Positions 1-8,353 are shown, counted from the first letter of the stretch. The stretch: DNA of 31,903 bases from Bacteroidota bacterium (GCA_023432805.1 JAEYUG010000018.1:1-31903), one strand, 5' to 3'. Numbers and translations are program-made. The notes: a model not told the origin generated them from the letters alone.

Positions 1-129
1 ACGGACGCCCTCGTCCGTCATGGGAGGACGGACGCCCTCGTCCGTCATGGGAGGACGGACGCCCTCGTCCGTCATGGGAGGACGGACGCCCTCGTCCGTC
101 ATGGGAGGACGGACGCCCTCGTCCGTCAT
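1..129. repeat. 27-bp tandem repeat array with a hairpin in each unit
   Basis: Four complete and one partial (21 of 27 bases) perfect copies of a 27-bp unit run from the first base to 129; the array is cut by the window edge. Each unit holds the inverted repeat gacggacg-ccct-cgtccgtc (8-bp stem, 4-base loop; the first copy lacks its outer base). The unit length is nine codons, so it reads open as MGGRTPSSV on plus and MTDEGVRPP on minus, but nothing else supports translation. It lies beyond the 3' end of the rpe operon. Copies are identical, which points to recent expansion or homogenisation. Confidence 0.93.
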
Positions 130-425
130 CGACAACACGCACGGCACGACAGCAGGCGGCGCAATCACACCCCCTCCCTCTCGGAAAGTACGCAGACATG
201 GAGATACAGCCTCCCTCACGGACGTACGCATCATCGTGCTCCTTCTCAGCGGCATCGCAGCATGTTCATCGCATCGAGGCTTCCCCCGCAGGGAAAGCCG
301 CCTTGTTCACATTCGAACAGTGAATATCGCAACGATCGAGTCAGAAATACAACCGATCCGGTCAATGATCATCCATTTCCCATCGCATGCATACCATGCG
401 ATCTGCATCGAGCGAAAGCCCTCGC
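130..425. other. Non-coding stretch downstream of rpe
   Basis: Together with the repeat array this makes 425 bases with no convincing gene. Open frames here are short or are shadows of rpe. The only structure seen is the inverted repeat at 382-402. Confidence 0.5.
382..402 (-). terminator. Possible terminator of the GT9-lipoprotein-rpe operon
   Basis: Perfect 8-bp inverted repeat (atcgcatg ... catgcgat, 5-base loop) 24 bases past the rpe stop codon. Position fits a transcription stop for the minus-strand operon, but no T-run follows it, so it may be only a 3'-end hairpin. Confidence 0.3.
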
Positions 426-1127
426 TCAGGCGATGCGCGTACGTGCCGCGTCGGCTGCTGCGCGCATCGCGGCGATGTAGGCTGCGTAGTCTCCGGAACG
501 AAAGATTGCCGAACCGGACACGTAGATGTCGGTGCCGGCCGCGGCCAGCACGCCCGTGTTGTCGCGGGTCACGCCGCCGTCGACTTCGATGCGCAATGCC
601 GCATGACCGATCTCCTCGCGGCGGACTGCGAGGGCGCGCACCTTGTCGAGAGCGCGGGGGATGAAAGCCTGTCCGCCGAAGCCGGGATTCACCGACATGA
701 CGAGCACGAGATCGATGTCTGCGAGGATGTCATCGAGCACGGCCACGGGGGTGGCGGGATTGATCGACACACCGGCACGCACGCCGAGGGCACGGATCTG
801 CTGCACGGTGCGATGCAGGTGGGGACACGCCTCCTGGTGCACGGTCAGCACGTCGGCGCCGGCAGCGGCGAAGTCGGCGAGGTAGCGCTCGGGCTCGACG
901 ATCATCAGGTGCACATCGAGGGGGGTGCGTGCATGACGCTTGACAGCTTCGACGACGAGTGGACCGATGGTGATGTTCGGCACGAAACGGCCGTCCATCA
1001 CATCGACATGCAGCAGGTCGGCGCCGGCATCCTCGACGGCGCGCACGTCGTCGGCAAGCCGCGCGAAGTCGCACGAGAGCAGCGAGGGCGCGATGAGCGG
1101 CCGGTCGACGGGCAGGTCGATCATCAC
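426..1127 (-). CDS. rpe: Ribulose-phosphate 3-epimerase
   Basis: Interconverts D-ribulose 5-phosphate and D-xylulose 5-phosphate in the cytoplasmic pentose phosphate pathway. The 233 residues match the usual length of this TIM-barrel family. The start IAPSLLSCDFARL is typical. Metal and active-site motifs are present: H-V-D-V-M-D-G-R-F-V-P-N (His and Asp ligands, Asp acid/base), L-D-V-H-L-M-I (His), M-S-V-N-P-G-F-G-G-Q (phosphate-side loop) and E-V-D-G-G-V (second catalytic Asp). The ATG overlaps the stop of the upstream lipoprotein gene by four bases (ATGA, 1124-1127), so it is the last gene of a translationally coupled operon. The family assignment is secure. Confidence 0.96.
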   Translation of the reverse strand: MMIDLPVDRPLIAPSLLSCDFARLADDVRAVEDAGADLLHVDVMDGRFVPNITIGPLVVEAVKRHARTPLDVHLMIVEPERYLADFAAAGADVLTVHQEACPHLHRTVQQIRALGVRAGVSINPATPVAVLDDILADIDLVLVMSVNPGFGGQAFIPRALDKVRALAVRREEIGHAALRIEVDGGVTRDNTGVLAAAGTDIYVSGSAIFRSGDYAAYIAAMRAAADAARTRIA

Positions 1128-1546
1128 TTCGCCTCCTCGCGTACGCGTGCGAACGCGAAGCGCGAAAGCGGCTTGCCCGTGCTGCGCGCGAGCTGTTCAC
1201 CGCTCGTGCTACGGGTGTCCCCGGCGCGGAAGAGGGTGATGCCGAGCAGGTGCAGGGTGTCGCGCGCATGCAGAAACACGTACTCGTTGCGCACGGCGCC
1301 GTACTCGTCGACCTGCGCATCGGTCAGCACGCGCACGGTGTCGTCGACCAGCGTCCAGCGACCCGAATCGTGACCCTCGAGTCCCTCCATGCCGAGCAGT
1401 GCAACACTGTCGGCCTGCAGGGTCATGAGATTGCCGTCGCCGCTCCTCCAGACACCTTCGCAGGTGGGAGCCTCTGAACAGGCGGCGAAGACAAGGGCGA
1501 GGCAGGCGGCACCTGCAGCGATGAGAAGATGGCGACGGAGTATCAT
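1124..1546 (-). CDS. Small lipoprotein, function unknown
   Basis: A 140-residue protein. The chosen start, MILRRHLLIAAG, overlaps the stop of the upstream glycosyltransferase by ATGA (1543-1546) and gives a clean lipoprotein signal: Arg-rich n-region, hydrophobic core, then VFAAC with Cys23 as probable lipidated residue. A longer open frame reaches 1750 but lies inside the glycosyltransferase gene and would bury the signal. The mature part (about 118 residues) has alternating polar and hydrophobic stretches such as CEGVWRSGDGNLMTLQADSV and DSGRWTLVDDTVRVL, which suggest a small beta-barrel of lipocalin or NlpE/META style; that is inference from pattern only. No family is recognised with confidence. 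Its place between an envelope glycosyltransferase and rpe hints at an envelope role but does not show one. Confidence 0.8.
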   Translation of the reverse strand: MILRRHLLIAAGAACLALVFAACSEAPTCEGVWRSGDGNLMTLQADSVALLGMEGLEGHDSGRWTLVDDTVRVLTDAQVDEYGAVRNEYVFLHARDTLHLLGITLFRAGDTRSTSGEQLARSTGKPLSRFAFARVREEAK

Positions 1547-2724
1547 ACGGTCTGCAGCGAAACGGGTGAGTGGGATGCAGCAAACAACTCGGCGGCGCGG
1601 GCGATGCCGTCGAGATCGATGCCGGAGATGCATTCGAGGTTGTGCGGACAGACCCGCTTCCAGCATGGGGAGCAGGCGAGATCGGGGTCGAAGAATTTTG
1701 TGCCGCGGTCGTAGAGATCGATTTCCGCCTGGCAGCTCAGACCGAACCATGCCAGCACATGCTTGCCGAGTGCGATGGCCAGATGCATGCCGAAACTGTC
1801 GCCGGTGATCACGAGGTCGGCGCAGTCCTCATAGCAGATCCCGCGACGGAGTCCTTCGCTGGTCGGTGTCTCGATCACGTCGACGCCCCCGGCACGGCAG
1901 AGCGCAGCGATCGCGGCGTTGCGTTCGGTGTCTTCGCGTCCCCCGAGCAGCAGAATCGCGACACCGGGCAGACGCCCCAGACGCACGGCCAGCCGTGCCT
2001 GCTGGTCGACATGCATCTTCTTGTTGGGATATAATTCCGAGCAGCCGGTGTTGAAGCCGATCACCGTCCTGCCATCGAGCTGCCACTCCGCCCGGCGCGC
2101 GGCGACGAAGGCTCGCTCGTCGGCACTCAGCACAAGCGTGTAGGGATCGCGGGCGTAGGGAAGCTGCCAAGTTTCGGCGAGGATGTCCTGCCCCGTACGC
2201 GTGTTGACGCGGAATTTCAGGTGGTCGTCGAGGCCGAGCCGGTAGTTGTAGAGCGCCGCCTCGTTCGCGGGCAGAATCTGCCCACGGTCCGAGAGCGTGA
2301 ACCCACGCAGATCATCGGTGCGCAGCGACCGCGCGAAGGCGCAGGCGGCGACGCTCTTGTCGGCGTTGAGCACGACATCGAAGCGCTGGGCTGCGAGTAT
2401 CATCCGGTTCTCGTCGGTCCACCCGTACACCCGGTCGACGAGGGGATTGCCATCGAGCAGGGATGCGGCCGGGGGGAGCGTGACCCAGGAGACGTGTGCC
2501 CCGGGCCAGACGCGGCGCAGGGCGGGAAGCTGTGCGGTTGTCATGAGCACATCGCCCATCGCGTCGAGATTGATGATGAGCACGCGGGGACCCATGGGTG
2601 CGTGCCGCTGGCATGCGGTGGTGCAGTCCACACCCGGAAAACAGGGCTTGTACCCGTTGAAATGGCGGCAATCGACGCCTTCCGCACCGGGGTGGAGGAC
2701 GTCGGAACGTGTCGTCGTTGTCAT
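1543..2724 (-). CDS. Glycosyltransferase family 9 (heptosyltransferase-like)
   Basis: Predicted sugar transferase using a nucleotide-activated sugar, most likely for LPS or another surface glycan. The 393-residue protein has a GT-B layout: an N-terminal Rossmann half beginning VLIINLDAMGDVLMTT (the GD-x-L-x-T loop of GT9) and a C-terminal half with GFNTGCSELYPNKKM, LLLGGREDTERNAAI and the donor-site segment ITGDSFGMHLAIALGK. The segment ACSPCWKRVCPHNLEC carries a four-Cys cluster often seen in this family. Before the Rossmann fold lies an unusual leader of about 43 residues with Cys19, 28, 34 and 38. First gene of the minus-strand operon. The sugar specificity cannot be read from sequence. 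Confidence 0.9.
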   Translation of the reverse strand: MTTTTRSDVLHPGAEGVDCRHFNGYKPCFPGVDCTTACQRHAPMGPRVLIINLDAMGDVLMTTAQLPALRRVWPGAHVSWVTLPPAASLLDGNPLVDRVYGWTDENRMILAAQRFDVVLNADKSVAACAFARSLRTDDLRGFTLSDRGQILPANEAALYNYRLGLDDHLKFRVNTRTGQDILAETWQLPYARDPYTLVLSADERAFVAARRAEWQLDGRTVIGFNTGCSELYPNKKMHVDQQARLAVRLGRLPGVAILLLGGREDTERNAAIAALCRAGGVDVIETPTSEGLRRGICYEDCADLVITGDSFGMHLAIALGKHVLAWFGLSCQAEIDLYDRGTKFFDPDLACSPCWKRVCPHNLECISGIDLDGIARAAELFAASHSPVSLQTV

Positions 2725-2803
2725 CCTCTCAATCTAGCACTTTGCCATTTCCTCCCCAAGTTCCTATTTTCCGGGTCATTACATAGTATGACCACTTGAG
2801 ATC
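2725..2803. promoter_or_regulatory. Divergent promoter region between GT9 operon and SDR gene
   Basis: A 79-base gap between divergently transcribed genes, so it must hold start sites for both unless transcription begins inside a gene. It is clearly more AT-rich than its surroundings (for example attacatagtatgac). On the minus strand a TTGG, 19-base spacer and TAGATTGA arrangement resembles the Bacteroidota -33/-7 pattern TTTG/TAnnTTTG, but lies very close to the GT9 start. The exact promoters are not assigned. Confidence 0.45.
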
Positions 2804-3688
2804 ATGACGAGAAAAGACTCTACACCATGGGCGTTGATACTCGGAGCCTCCTCGGGCTTCGGCGCTGCCACCGCTCGTGAACTCGCACGCAACGGCTACA
2901 ACATTCTCGGAATTCATCTGGACCGCCAGGCCACGATGGGCACCGTCAAGACGTTGATCCAGGATATCGAGCGTGCGGGGCGCATCGCCGAGTTTCACAA
3001 CATCAATGCGGCCGATGCGGTCAAGCGTCATGAGGCGCTGGATGCGTTCGTGGAGAAATACCACCACGAGGGCAGGGCCGAGATCAAGGTGCTGTTCCAT
3101 TCGCTCGCCTTCGGCACGCTCAAGCCGCTGGTCGGCCGGCACGACGGCGAGATGATCACGAAGGCACAGCTCGAGATGACACTCGACGTGATGGCCAATT
3201 CGCTGATCTACTGGACGCAGGACACGGTGCGCCGGGATCTGATCGGACGCGGCACGCGCATCTTCGGCATGACCAGCGACGGTGCGAATCTGAACCTTCC
3301 CTTTTATGGCGCCGTGTCGGCTGCCAAGAGCGCGCTCGAATCGTACCTGCGACAGCTCGCGATGGAGCTCGGTCCCCGCGGCATCACCTGCAATGCACTG
3401 CTGGCGGGAGTGACCGACACGCCGGCGCTCAGCAAGATTCCCGGTGCACGCAACATGCTCATCGCAGCCGTGGGCAAGAATCCCTTCAGCCGCGCCACCA
3501 CACCCGAGGATGTCGCCCGGGCCGTGGTCATGCTCATGCATCCGGGCGGTGACTTCATCACCGGCAACACGATCGGCATCGACGGGGGCGAGAGCAAGGT
3601 CAGCTACATCGGCCAGCACAATCCCTACCAGTACGCCGATCTCACCCTTCTGCAAGACAGTACGTGGGATCCCACCGACGTGTCGTGA
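2804..3688 (+). CDS. SDR-family oxidoreductase, enoyl-ACP reductase-like
   Basis: NAD(P)-dependent short-chain dehydrogenase of 294 residues. The N-terminal Rossmann glycine motif is LILGASSGFGAATARELA. The active-site Tyr168 and Lys175 are separated by six residues (Y-G-A-V-S-A-A-K), the spacing of FabI/FabL-type enoyl-ACP reductases rather than the YxxxK of classical SDRs. The segment VLFHSLAFGTLKPL matches the FabI-type 'vHSiaF' strand and loop, and the C-terminus has the usual TGNTIGIDGGES. A role in the last reduction of fatty-acid elongation is therefore plausible; a related reductase acting on another enoyl or keto substrate cannot be excluded. It precedes an acyl-CoA dehydrogenase on the same strand with a 122-base gap, so the two may share a lipid-metabolism theme. 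Confidence 0.85.
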   Translation: MTRKDSTPWALILGASSGFGAATARELARNGYNILGIHLDRQATMGTVKTLIQDIERAGRIAEFHNINAADAVKRHEALDAFVEKYHHEGRAEIKVLFHSLAFGTLKPLVGRHDGEMITKAQLEMTLDVMANSLIYWTQDTVRRDLIGRGTRIFGMTSDGANLNLPFYGAVSAAKSALESYLRQLAMELGPRGITCNALLAGVTDTPALSKIPGARNMLIAAVGKNPFSRATTPEDVARAVVMLMHPGGDFITGNTIGIDGGESKVSYIGQHNPYQYADLTLLQDSTWDPTDVS

Positions 3689-3712
3689 TTCTCTCTCCCC
3701 GGTGACACCGCG

Positions 3713-3729
3713 GCCGCAGCAGCTGCGGC
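3713..3729 (+). terminator. Weak hairpin after the SDR gene
   Basis: Perfect 7-bp GC-rich inverted repeat (gccgcag-cag-ctgcggc) 24 bases after the SDR stop. There is no T-tract, so it is at best a weak or factor-dependent terminator. Confidence 0.25.
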
Positions 3730-3810
3730 GACCGCCCGGGGGAACGCGGACGAAACATCCCTCATATAGAGCAAATTCGATTCTCCCACCTTCTGGTATC
3801 TGCAACGCCA

Positions 3811-4959
3811 ATGCACGTCTTTGAGTTCACCGAAGAACAGAACATGCTCCGCGACATGGTGCGTGACTTCGTCAACGCCGAGGTCAAGCCCATCGCCCGC
3901 GACATTGATGAAAACGAGAAAATTCCGCCCGAGCTGATCAGGAAGATCGGAGAGGTCGGGTTGATGGGAACCGTGTTCCCGACCGAGTACGGCGGGGGAG
4001 GATTCGGCGAAGTCGGCTACTGCATCGCGCAGGAGGAGATGGCCCGCGGCTGCATGTCGACGGCCACGATGATCGGTGCGCACATGAGCATCGGCTCGAA
4101 CGCCATCTACATCGGCGGCACGGAAGACCTCAAGCAGAAGTACCTCGTGCCACTGGCGCAGGGCGAGATGATCGGCGCCTTCGGTCTGACCGAGGCCTCG
4201 GCGGGCTCGGACAGCTTCAACGTGCGCACGATCGCGACGAAGGACGGCGACGACTACATCCTCAACGGCGAGAAGCTGTGGATCACCAACGGCGGTATCG
4301 CCGACGTGGTCTCGGTGTTTGCGCGCACCGAGCGCGGCGTGACCGCCTTCGCCGTCGAGACGAAGTGGGAAGGGTTTCATGCGGGTCCGCCTGAAAAGAA
4401 GATGGGCATCCGCGGCTCCGCCACCAACGCCATCACGCTCTCGAACGTGCGCGTACCGGCCGCGAACATGATCGGCACCGACGGCCGCGGCTTTCTGATC
4501 GCGATGAAGACGCTCGACGCCGGTCGTCTCGGTCTCGGCGCCTGCTGTGTCGGCGCCGCCAAGGAGGCGCTCGAACTATCGGTGAAGTATTCGAAGGAGC
4601 GCAAGCAGTTCGACGCGCCCATCGCGAACTTCGAGGCCGTGCAGTTCATGATCGCAGACATGTACACGACGATCTATGCGATGGAGAGCATCGTCTACCG
4701 CGCGGCGGCCGATTACGACGCCGGCAAGAAGATCTCGAACCAGAGCGCCATGGTGAAACTGTTCTGTTCGGAGGGACTCGACCACGTGATCGATCTCGCC
4801 GTGCAGGTGCACGGCGGCATGGGCTACTCGCGCGAGATTCCCATCGAACGCATCTACCGCGACAGCCGCATCAACCGCATCTTCGAGGGCACGAACGAGA
4901 TCCAGAAGCTCGTGATCTCTCACGACGTGCTCAAGCGCCAGGGTGCCTGGCTCTTCTAA
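3811..4959 (+). CDS. Acyl-CoA dehydrogenase
   Basis: FAD-dependent enzyme that introduces the alpha-beta double bond into an acyl-CoA, passing electrons to ETF. Its 382 residues fit the short/medium-chain family. Domains in order: N-terminal helical domain (MHVFEFTEEQNMLRDMVRDF), middle beta domain with the FAD-binding signature GAFGLTEASAGSD and W-I-T-N-G, and C-terminal helical domain. The catalytic base is Glu359 in RIFEGTNEIQ, the position used by short/medium-chain enzymes. VQVHGGMGYSREIPIERIYRD is the conserved C-terminal helix region and is intact. The substrate chain length is not readable; butyryl- or other short-chain acyl-CoA would be the first guess. Confidence 0.94.
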   Translation: MHVFEFTEEQNMLRDMVRDFVNAEVKPIARDIDENEKIPPELIRKIGEVGLMGTVFPTEYGGGGFGEVGYCIAQEEMARGCMSTATMIGAHMSIGSNAIYIGGTEDLKQKYLVPLAQGEMIGAFGLTEASAGSDSFNVRTIATKDGDDYILNGEKLWITNGGIADVVSVFARTERGVTAFAVETKWEGFHAGPPEKKMGIRGSATNAITLSNVRVPAANMIGTDGRGFLIAMKTLDAGRLGLGACCVGAAKEALELSVKYSKERKQFDAPIANFEAVQFMIADMYTTIYAMESIVYRAAADYDAGKKISNQSAMVKLFCSEGLDHVIDLAVQVHGGMGYSREIPIERIYRDSRINRIFEGTNEIQKLVISHDVLKRQGAWLF

Positions 4960-5002
4960 GCCATCCGGCTTTTTGCGATATTCGGATGATCACATCCAGA
5001 GG

Positions 5003-5032
5003 CACAGGCCCCGGCGATCGCCGGGGCCTGTG
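5003..5032. terminator. Strong symmetrical hairpin terminator
   Basis: Perfect 13-bp stem (cacaggccccggc / gccggggcctgtg) around a GATC loop, 43 bases after the acyl-CoA dehydrogenase stop. It is followed by tgctttcag, with only a short T-run. It separates the dehydrogenase from the glycosidase operon, whose first ATG is 41 bases further on; if the operon promoter lies upstream of it, it would instead sit in the operon leader. Confidence 0.7.
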
Positions 5033-5073
5033 TGCTTTCAGACCGGTCGTCCCACTTCAGACGTCGTCCGCGC

Positions 5074-8000
5074 ATGACCATGCATCCGCCGTTCCGCCGT
5101 TCGTCGCTTCCCCACGCCGTCGCGTCCTCGCGCGCACGGCTTCCCCACGTGGTTGCGTGGCTGCTCGGTGTGGCGGTCCTCCTTCTCGCGCCTGCGTCCG
5201 CTGCCCGGGCGCAGCACACGGGGCAATCCCCCGTGAAGAAGGAATCCGCCGTCTCGATCGCGCCGCCGGGCGCACCGAGTTCGTTCGTCGATCCCATGAT
5301 CGGCACGGGGGGACATGGCCACACCTATCCCGGCGCCACGGTGCCCTACGGCATGGTGCAGCTCTCGCCCGACAACGGCACGGGGGGATGGGACTGGTGT
5401 TCGGGCTACCACGCGAGCGACACGGGACTCATCGGCTTCAGCCACACGCATCTGAGCGGCACCGGCTGCGCCGACCTCGGCGACATCCTCCTCATGCCGA
5501 CCACGCATTTCCGCTCGACCGACCGCACCTACCGCTCGCCCTTCTCGCATGCGCGCGAGCACGCCACGCCGGGCTATTACCGCGTGGACCTACTCGACCA
5601 CGACATCCGCGTCGAGCTCACCGCCACGGCGCGCACCGGCATGCACCGCTACACCTTCGCGCGCACCGACTCCGCTCGCGTGCTCATCGATCTGCGCTAC
5701 GGGCAGGACGACAACGCCATCGACTGCGGCTTCCGCATGGTCGACGACTCGACCCTCGAGGGCTGGCGCACGAGCAACGGCTGGGCGGCGCGGCAGCGCA
5801 TCTACTTCCGCGCCGTGTTCTCGCGGCCGATCCGCGCGCTGCGCACGATCGCCGACGGGGCGTGGACCGACGCGCGCGAGGTGCGCGGCAAGAACGTGCT
5901 CGTGCTGGTGGATTTCGGAGGGATGGAGGGCGCACTGCTCGCACGGGTGGGGATTTCTGCGGTCGACGCCGACGGCGCGCGGAAGAATCTCGAGGCGGAA
6001 GCTCCCGCGTTCGCATTCGACGACCTGCGTGCGGCGGCCGCCGCGGCATGGGACGAAGCGCTCGGGCATTTCCGGATCGAGGCGCCCGACTCCACACGCC
6101 GCGTGTTTATGACCGCGCTCTATCACACCATGCTCGCGCCCACGCTGTATCAGGACGTCGACGGACGCTACCGCGGCGGCGACGATGCGGTGCACACAGC
6201 GCGCGATTTCACGCACTACAGCACCTTCTCGCTGTGGGATACCTTCCGCGCGCTGCATCCCCTCGCGACCATCACCGACACGCGCCGGGCGGCCGACTGG
6301 GTGAACTCGATGCTGGCGTATCAGCGCGAGACGGGACTGCTACCAGTGTGGACCCTGCAGGCCAACGAGACCAACTGCATGATCGGCTACCACGCCGTGC
6401 CGGTCATCGCCGACGCGCTGCGCAAGGGCATCGCGGGCATCGACGGCACGGCCGCGCTCGCGGCGATGGAGGCCAGCGCCGGTGCGATGTCGCGCGGACT
6501 GCAGTTCTACAACGCGACCACGCCCGTGCCCTTCACCGAGACGCCCGATGCGGATTGGAAGAAGTCCCTCGCCCGTGCCCGCGCCTCGTACAGCGGCGCG
6601 CAGACCTTCGTGAGCGGATTCGCATCCAAGGTTGCGGGTCAGACCCTCGGCTACCACAGCTCGCATCCGAAGGCCAACGAGGCCCTGCTGGCGCGTGCGA
6701 CCGACGGCACGATGGCGATCTCCTGGCGCACCGCTCCCGCCCCTGCGCGCATCCGCGGCGAGGTCGTGACCTTCGTCTGGCTCGCGGGCATGGCCACCGC
6801 GAAGGGCGCGCACGCCTTCGACCTCGCGATCGACGGACGCCGCGTGCTCACGCTGCACACGGCCGAGTCCGGCGCGCAGCGCCTGCGCGAATTCCGCGGC
6901 GAGGGCGGCGTGCGGCTGGTGTTCCGCGCAACCTATGCCGACAGCTGGGGCGACCTCTTCGGCACGATGGCGCTGACCGTGCCCGCGCGCATGCTGCGGC
7001 CGGGAAGGCCGCTCACGCTCACACTCACGGGCGAGAACGGCGGCAGCTCCGACTGGGTCATGACCTACACGTATGCGTTCTCACCCGCCATTACCGTGCG
7101 TCCCGACCACCAGCTCGTGCTCGCAAAGGGCGCGACGCGGCAGGTGCTGCGCGTGGGTGTCGAGCATCTCGGCGCGCCGCGGCAGATCACCTGCGAGATC
7201 GGGGCGGCGCAGACGCCCGGTGCGGCGCGCACGATCGGCGTGGTCGAGCCCGGCATGAACACGCTGGCGCTGACAATACCGCCCGTCACGCGCGACACGA
7301 TGGTCGACGTACGCATCACGCTCGAGGGTGCGGCGACGCGCACCGAGCGCGTGGCCGTCGCACCCGTACGGGCGCTGGGCTGGATTCCCGCCGACAAGGA
7401 GAACGAGAGCGTCTCGAAGACCCTCGAGTATGCCTACGACGACTGGTGCATCGCCGAGACCGCGCGGATGCTCGGGCACGACGACGTGGCGCGCCGCTTC
7501 GATGCGCGCGCGCAGTTCTACCGCAATGTGTACGAACCGGGACTCGGTTTCACGCGCGGGCGGGCGCTCGACGGATCGTGGACCGAACCCTTCAACCCGC
7601 GGTTCTCGACGCTCAAGCAGCACGAGTACACCGAGGGCAACGCCTGGCAGTACACGTGGTTCGTGCCGCACGACGTCGAGGGACTCATGAACCTGATGGG
7701 TGGGCGCGAGGGCTTCGCCGCGAAGCTCGACTCGCTGTTCACGCAGGATTCCAATCTCGAGAACACCGGTGCCACGGGCGACGTGACGGGACTCATCGGC
7801 ATGTACGCCCACGGCAACGAACCGAGTCATCACATCGCGTACCTGTACGCATGGGCCGGGCAGCCTTACAAGACGCAGGCGCTCGTGCGCACGATCATGC
7901 GCGAATTCTACCACGACGCGCCCGACGGACTCATCGGCAACGAAGACTGCGGACAGATGAGCGCGTGGTACGTATTCAGCGCCTGCGGACTGTATCCGGT

Positions 8001-8286
8001 CAATCCCGCCTCCGGCATCTACGTGATCGGGAGTCCCGCCCTCGCCCGCGCCGAGATCCGCACCGCGGCGGGCACGACCTTCACCGTCGTCGCCGAGAAC
8101 CAGAGCGACGAGAACGTGTACGTGCAGAGCGCCGAGCTCAACGGCGTCGCGCTCGACCACTGCTGGCTCACGCACGCGGAGGTCATGCGCGGCGGCACGC
8201 TCGTGCTGCGCATGGGCGCCGACCCCAACCACGGCTGGGCGCTGCACGGGCATCTTCCGACGAGTGACCGCGACGCGCACCGGTGA
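5074..8286 (+). CDS. GH92 alpha-mannosidase with an inserted domain
   Basis: Calcium-dependent exo-alpha-mannosidase family acting on mannose-rich glycans. The 1070 residues start with a Sec signal ending ARA|Q at about 46 (ATG 5074 chosen; ATG 5080 is equally possible). The N-terminal beta-sandwich begins near residue 70 with SFVDPMIGTGGHGHTYPG, followed by LSPDNGTGGWDWCSGYH. The alpha-barrel includes FSLWDTFRALHPL (about 385). EGNAWQYTWFVPHD (Glu854), YAHGNEPSHH and GNEDCGQMSAWYV (Glu957, Asp958) are the active-site blocks of the family. GH92 proteins usually have about 750 residues. The excess is an insert at about 482-767, placed directly before the conserved GWIPADKENESVSKTLEYAY segment. 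No T9SS tail, so probably periplasmic. First gene of a seven-gene operon. Confidence 0.95.
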   Translation: MTMHPPFRRSSLPHAVASSRARLPHVVAWLLGVAVLLLAPASAARAQHTGQSPVKKESAVSIAPPGAPSSFVDPMIGTGGHGHTYPGATVPYGMVQLSPDNGTGGWDWCSGYHASDTGLIGFSHTHLSGTGCADLGDILLMPTTHFRSTDRTYRSPFSHAREHATPGYYRVDLLDHDIRVELTATARTGMHRYTFARTDSARVLIDLRYGQDDNAIDCGFRMVDDSTLEGWRTSNGWAARQRIYFRAVFSRPIRALRTIADGAWTDAREVRGKNVLVLVDFGGMEGALLARVGISAVDADGARKNLEAEAPAFAFDDLRAAAAAAWDEALGHFRIEAPDSTRRVFMTALYHTMLAPTLYQDVDGRYRGGDDAVHTARDFTHYSTFSLWDTFRALHPLATITDTRRAADWVNSMLAYQRETGLLPVWTLQANETNCMIGYHAVPVIADALRKGIAGIDGTAALAAMEASAGAMSRGLQFYNATTPVPFTETPDADWKKSLARARASYSGAQTFVSGFASKVAGQTLGYHSSHPKANEALLARATDGTMAISWRTAPAPARIRGEVVTFVWLAGMATAKGAHAFDLAIDGRRVLTLHTAESGAQRLREFRGEGGVRLVFRATYADSWGDLFGTMALTVPARMLRPGRPLTLTLTGENGGSSDWVMTYTYAFSPAITVRPDHQLVLAKGATRQVLRVGVEHLGAPRQITCEIGAAQTPGAARTIGVVEPGMNTLALTIPPVTRDTMVDVRITLEGAATRTERVAVAPVRALGWIPADKENESVSKTLEYAYDDWCIAETARMLGHDDVARRFDARAQFYRNVYEPGLGFTRGRALDGSWTEPFNPRFSTLKQHEYTEGNAWQYTWFVPHDVEGLMNLMGGREGFAAKLDSLFTQDSNLENTGATGDVTGLIGMYAHGNEPSHHIAYLYAWAGQPYKTQALVRTIMREFYHDAPDGLIGNEDCGQMSAWYVFSACGLYPVNPASGIYVIGSPALARAEIRTAAGTTFTVVAENQSDENVYVQSAELNGVALDHCWLTHAEVMRGGTLVLRMGADPNHGWALHGHLPTSDRDAHR

Positions 8287-8353
8287 GACGCGTGCACGTC
8301 CTGGCGCGTGCCCCGCACGCATCCCCCATACACACGCACATGCGAGACCGACC

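Noticed and set aside
1..129. Possible CRISPR array
   Set aside because: The units are directly adjacent, with no spacers between repeats and no cas gene in the window.
20..664. Open frame of 214 codons beginning with repeated MGGRTPSSV
   Set aside because: The start lies in a hairpin repeat, the rest is Arg-rich, and its 3' third overlaps rpe on the other strand. No domain or ribosome binding site supports it.
4986..8267. 1093-codon open frame on the same strand as GH92
   Set aside because: It is the shadow of GH92 in a second frame, extremely rich in Arg, Ala and His. GH92 has full family motifs in its own frame.
8264..8353. Upstream ATG for the CBM9-like gene
   Set aside because: It would add 30 residues rich in Arg, Pro and His before the signal peptide and overlap GH92. 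GTG at 8354 gives a normal signal peptide. The longer form cannot be fully excluded.
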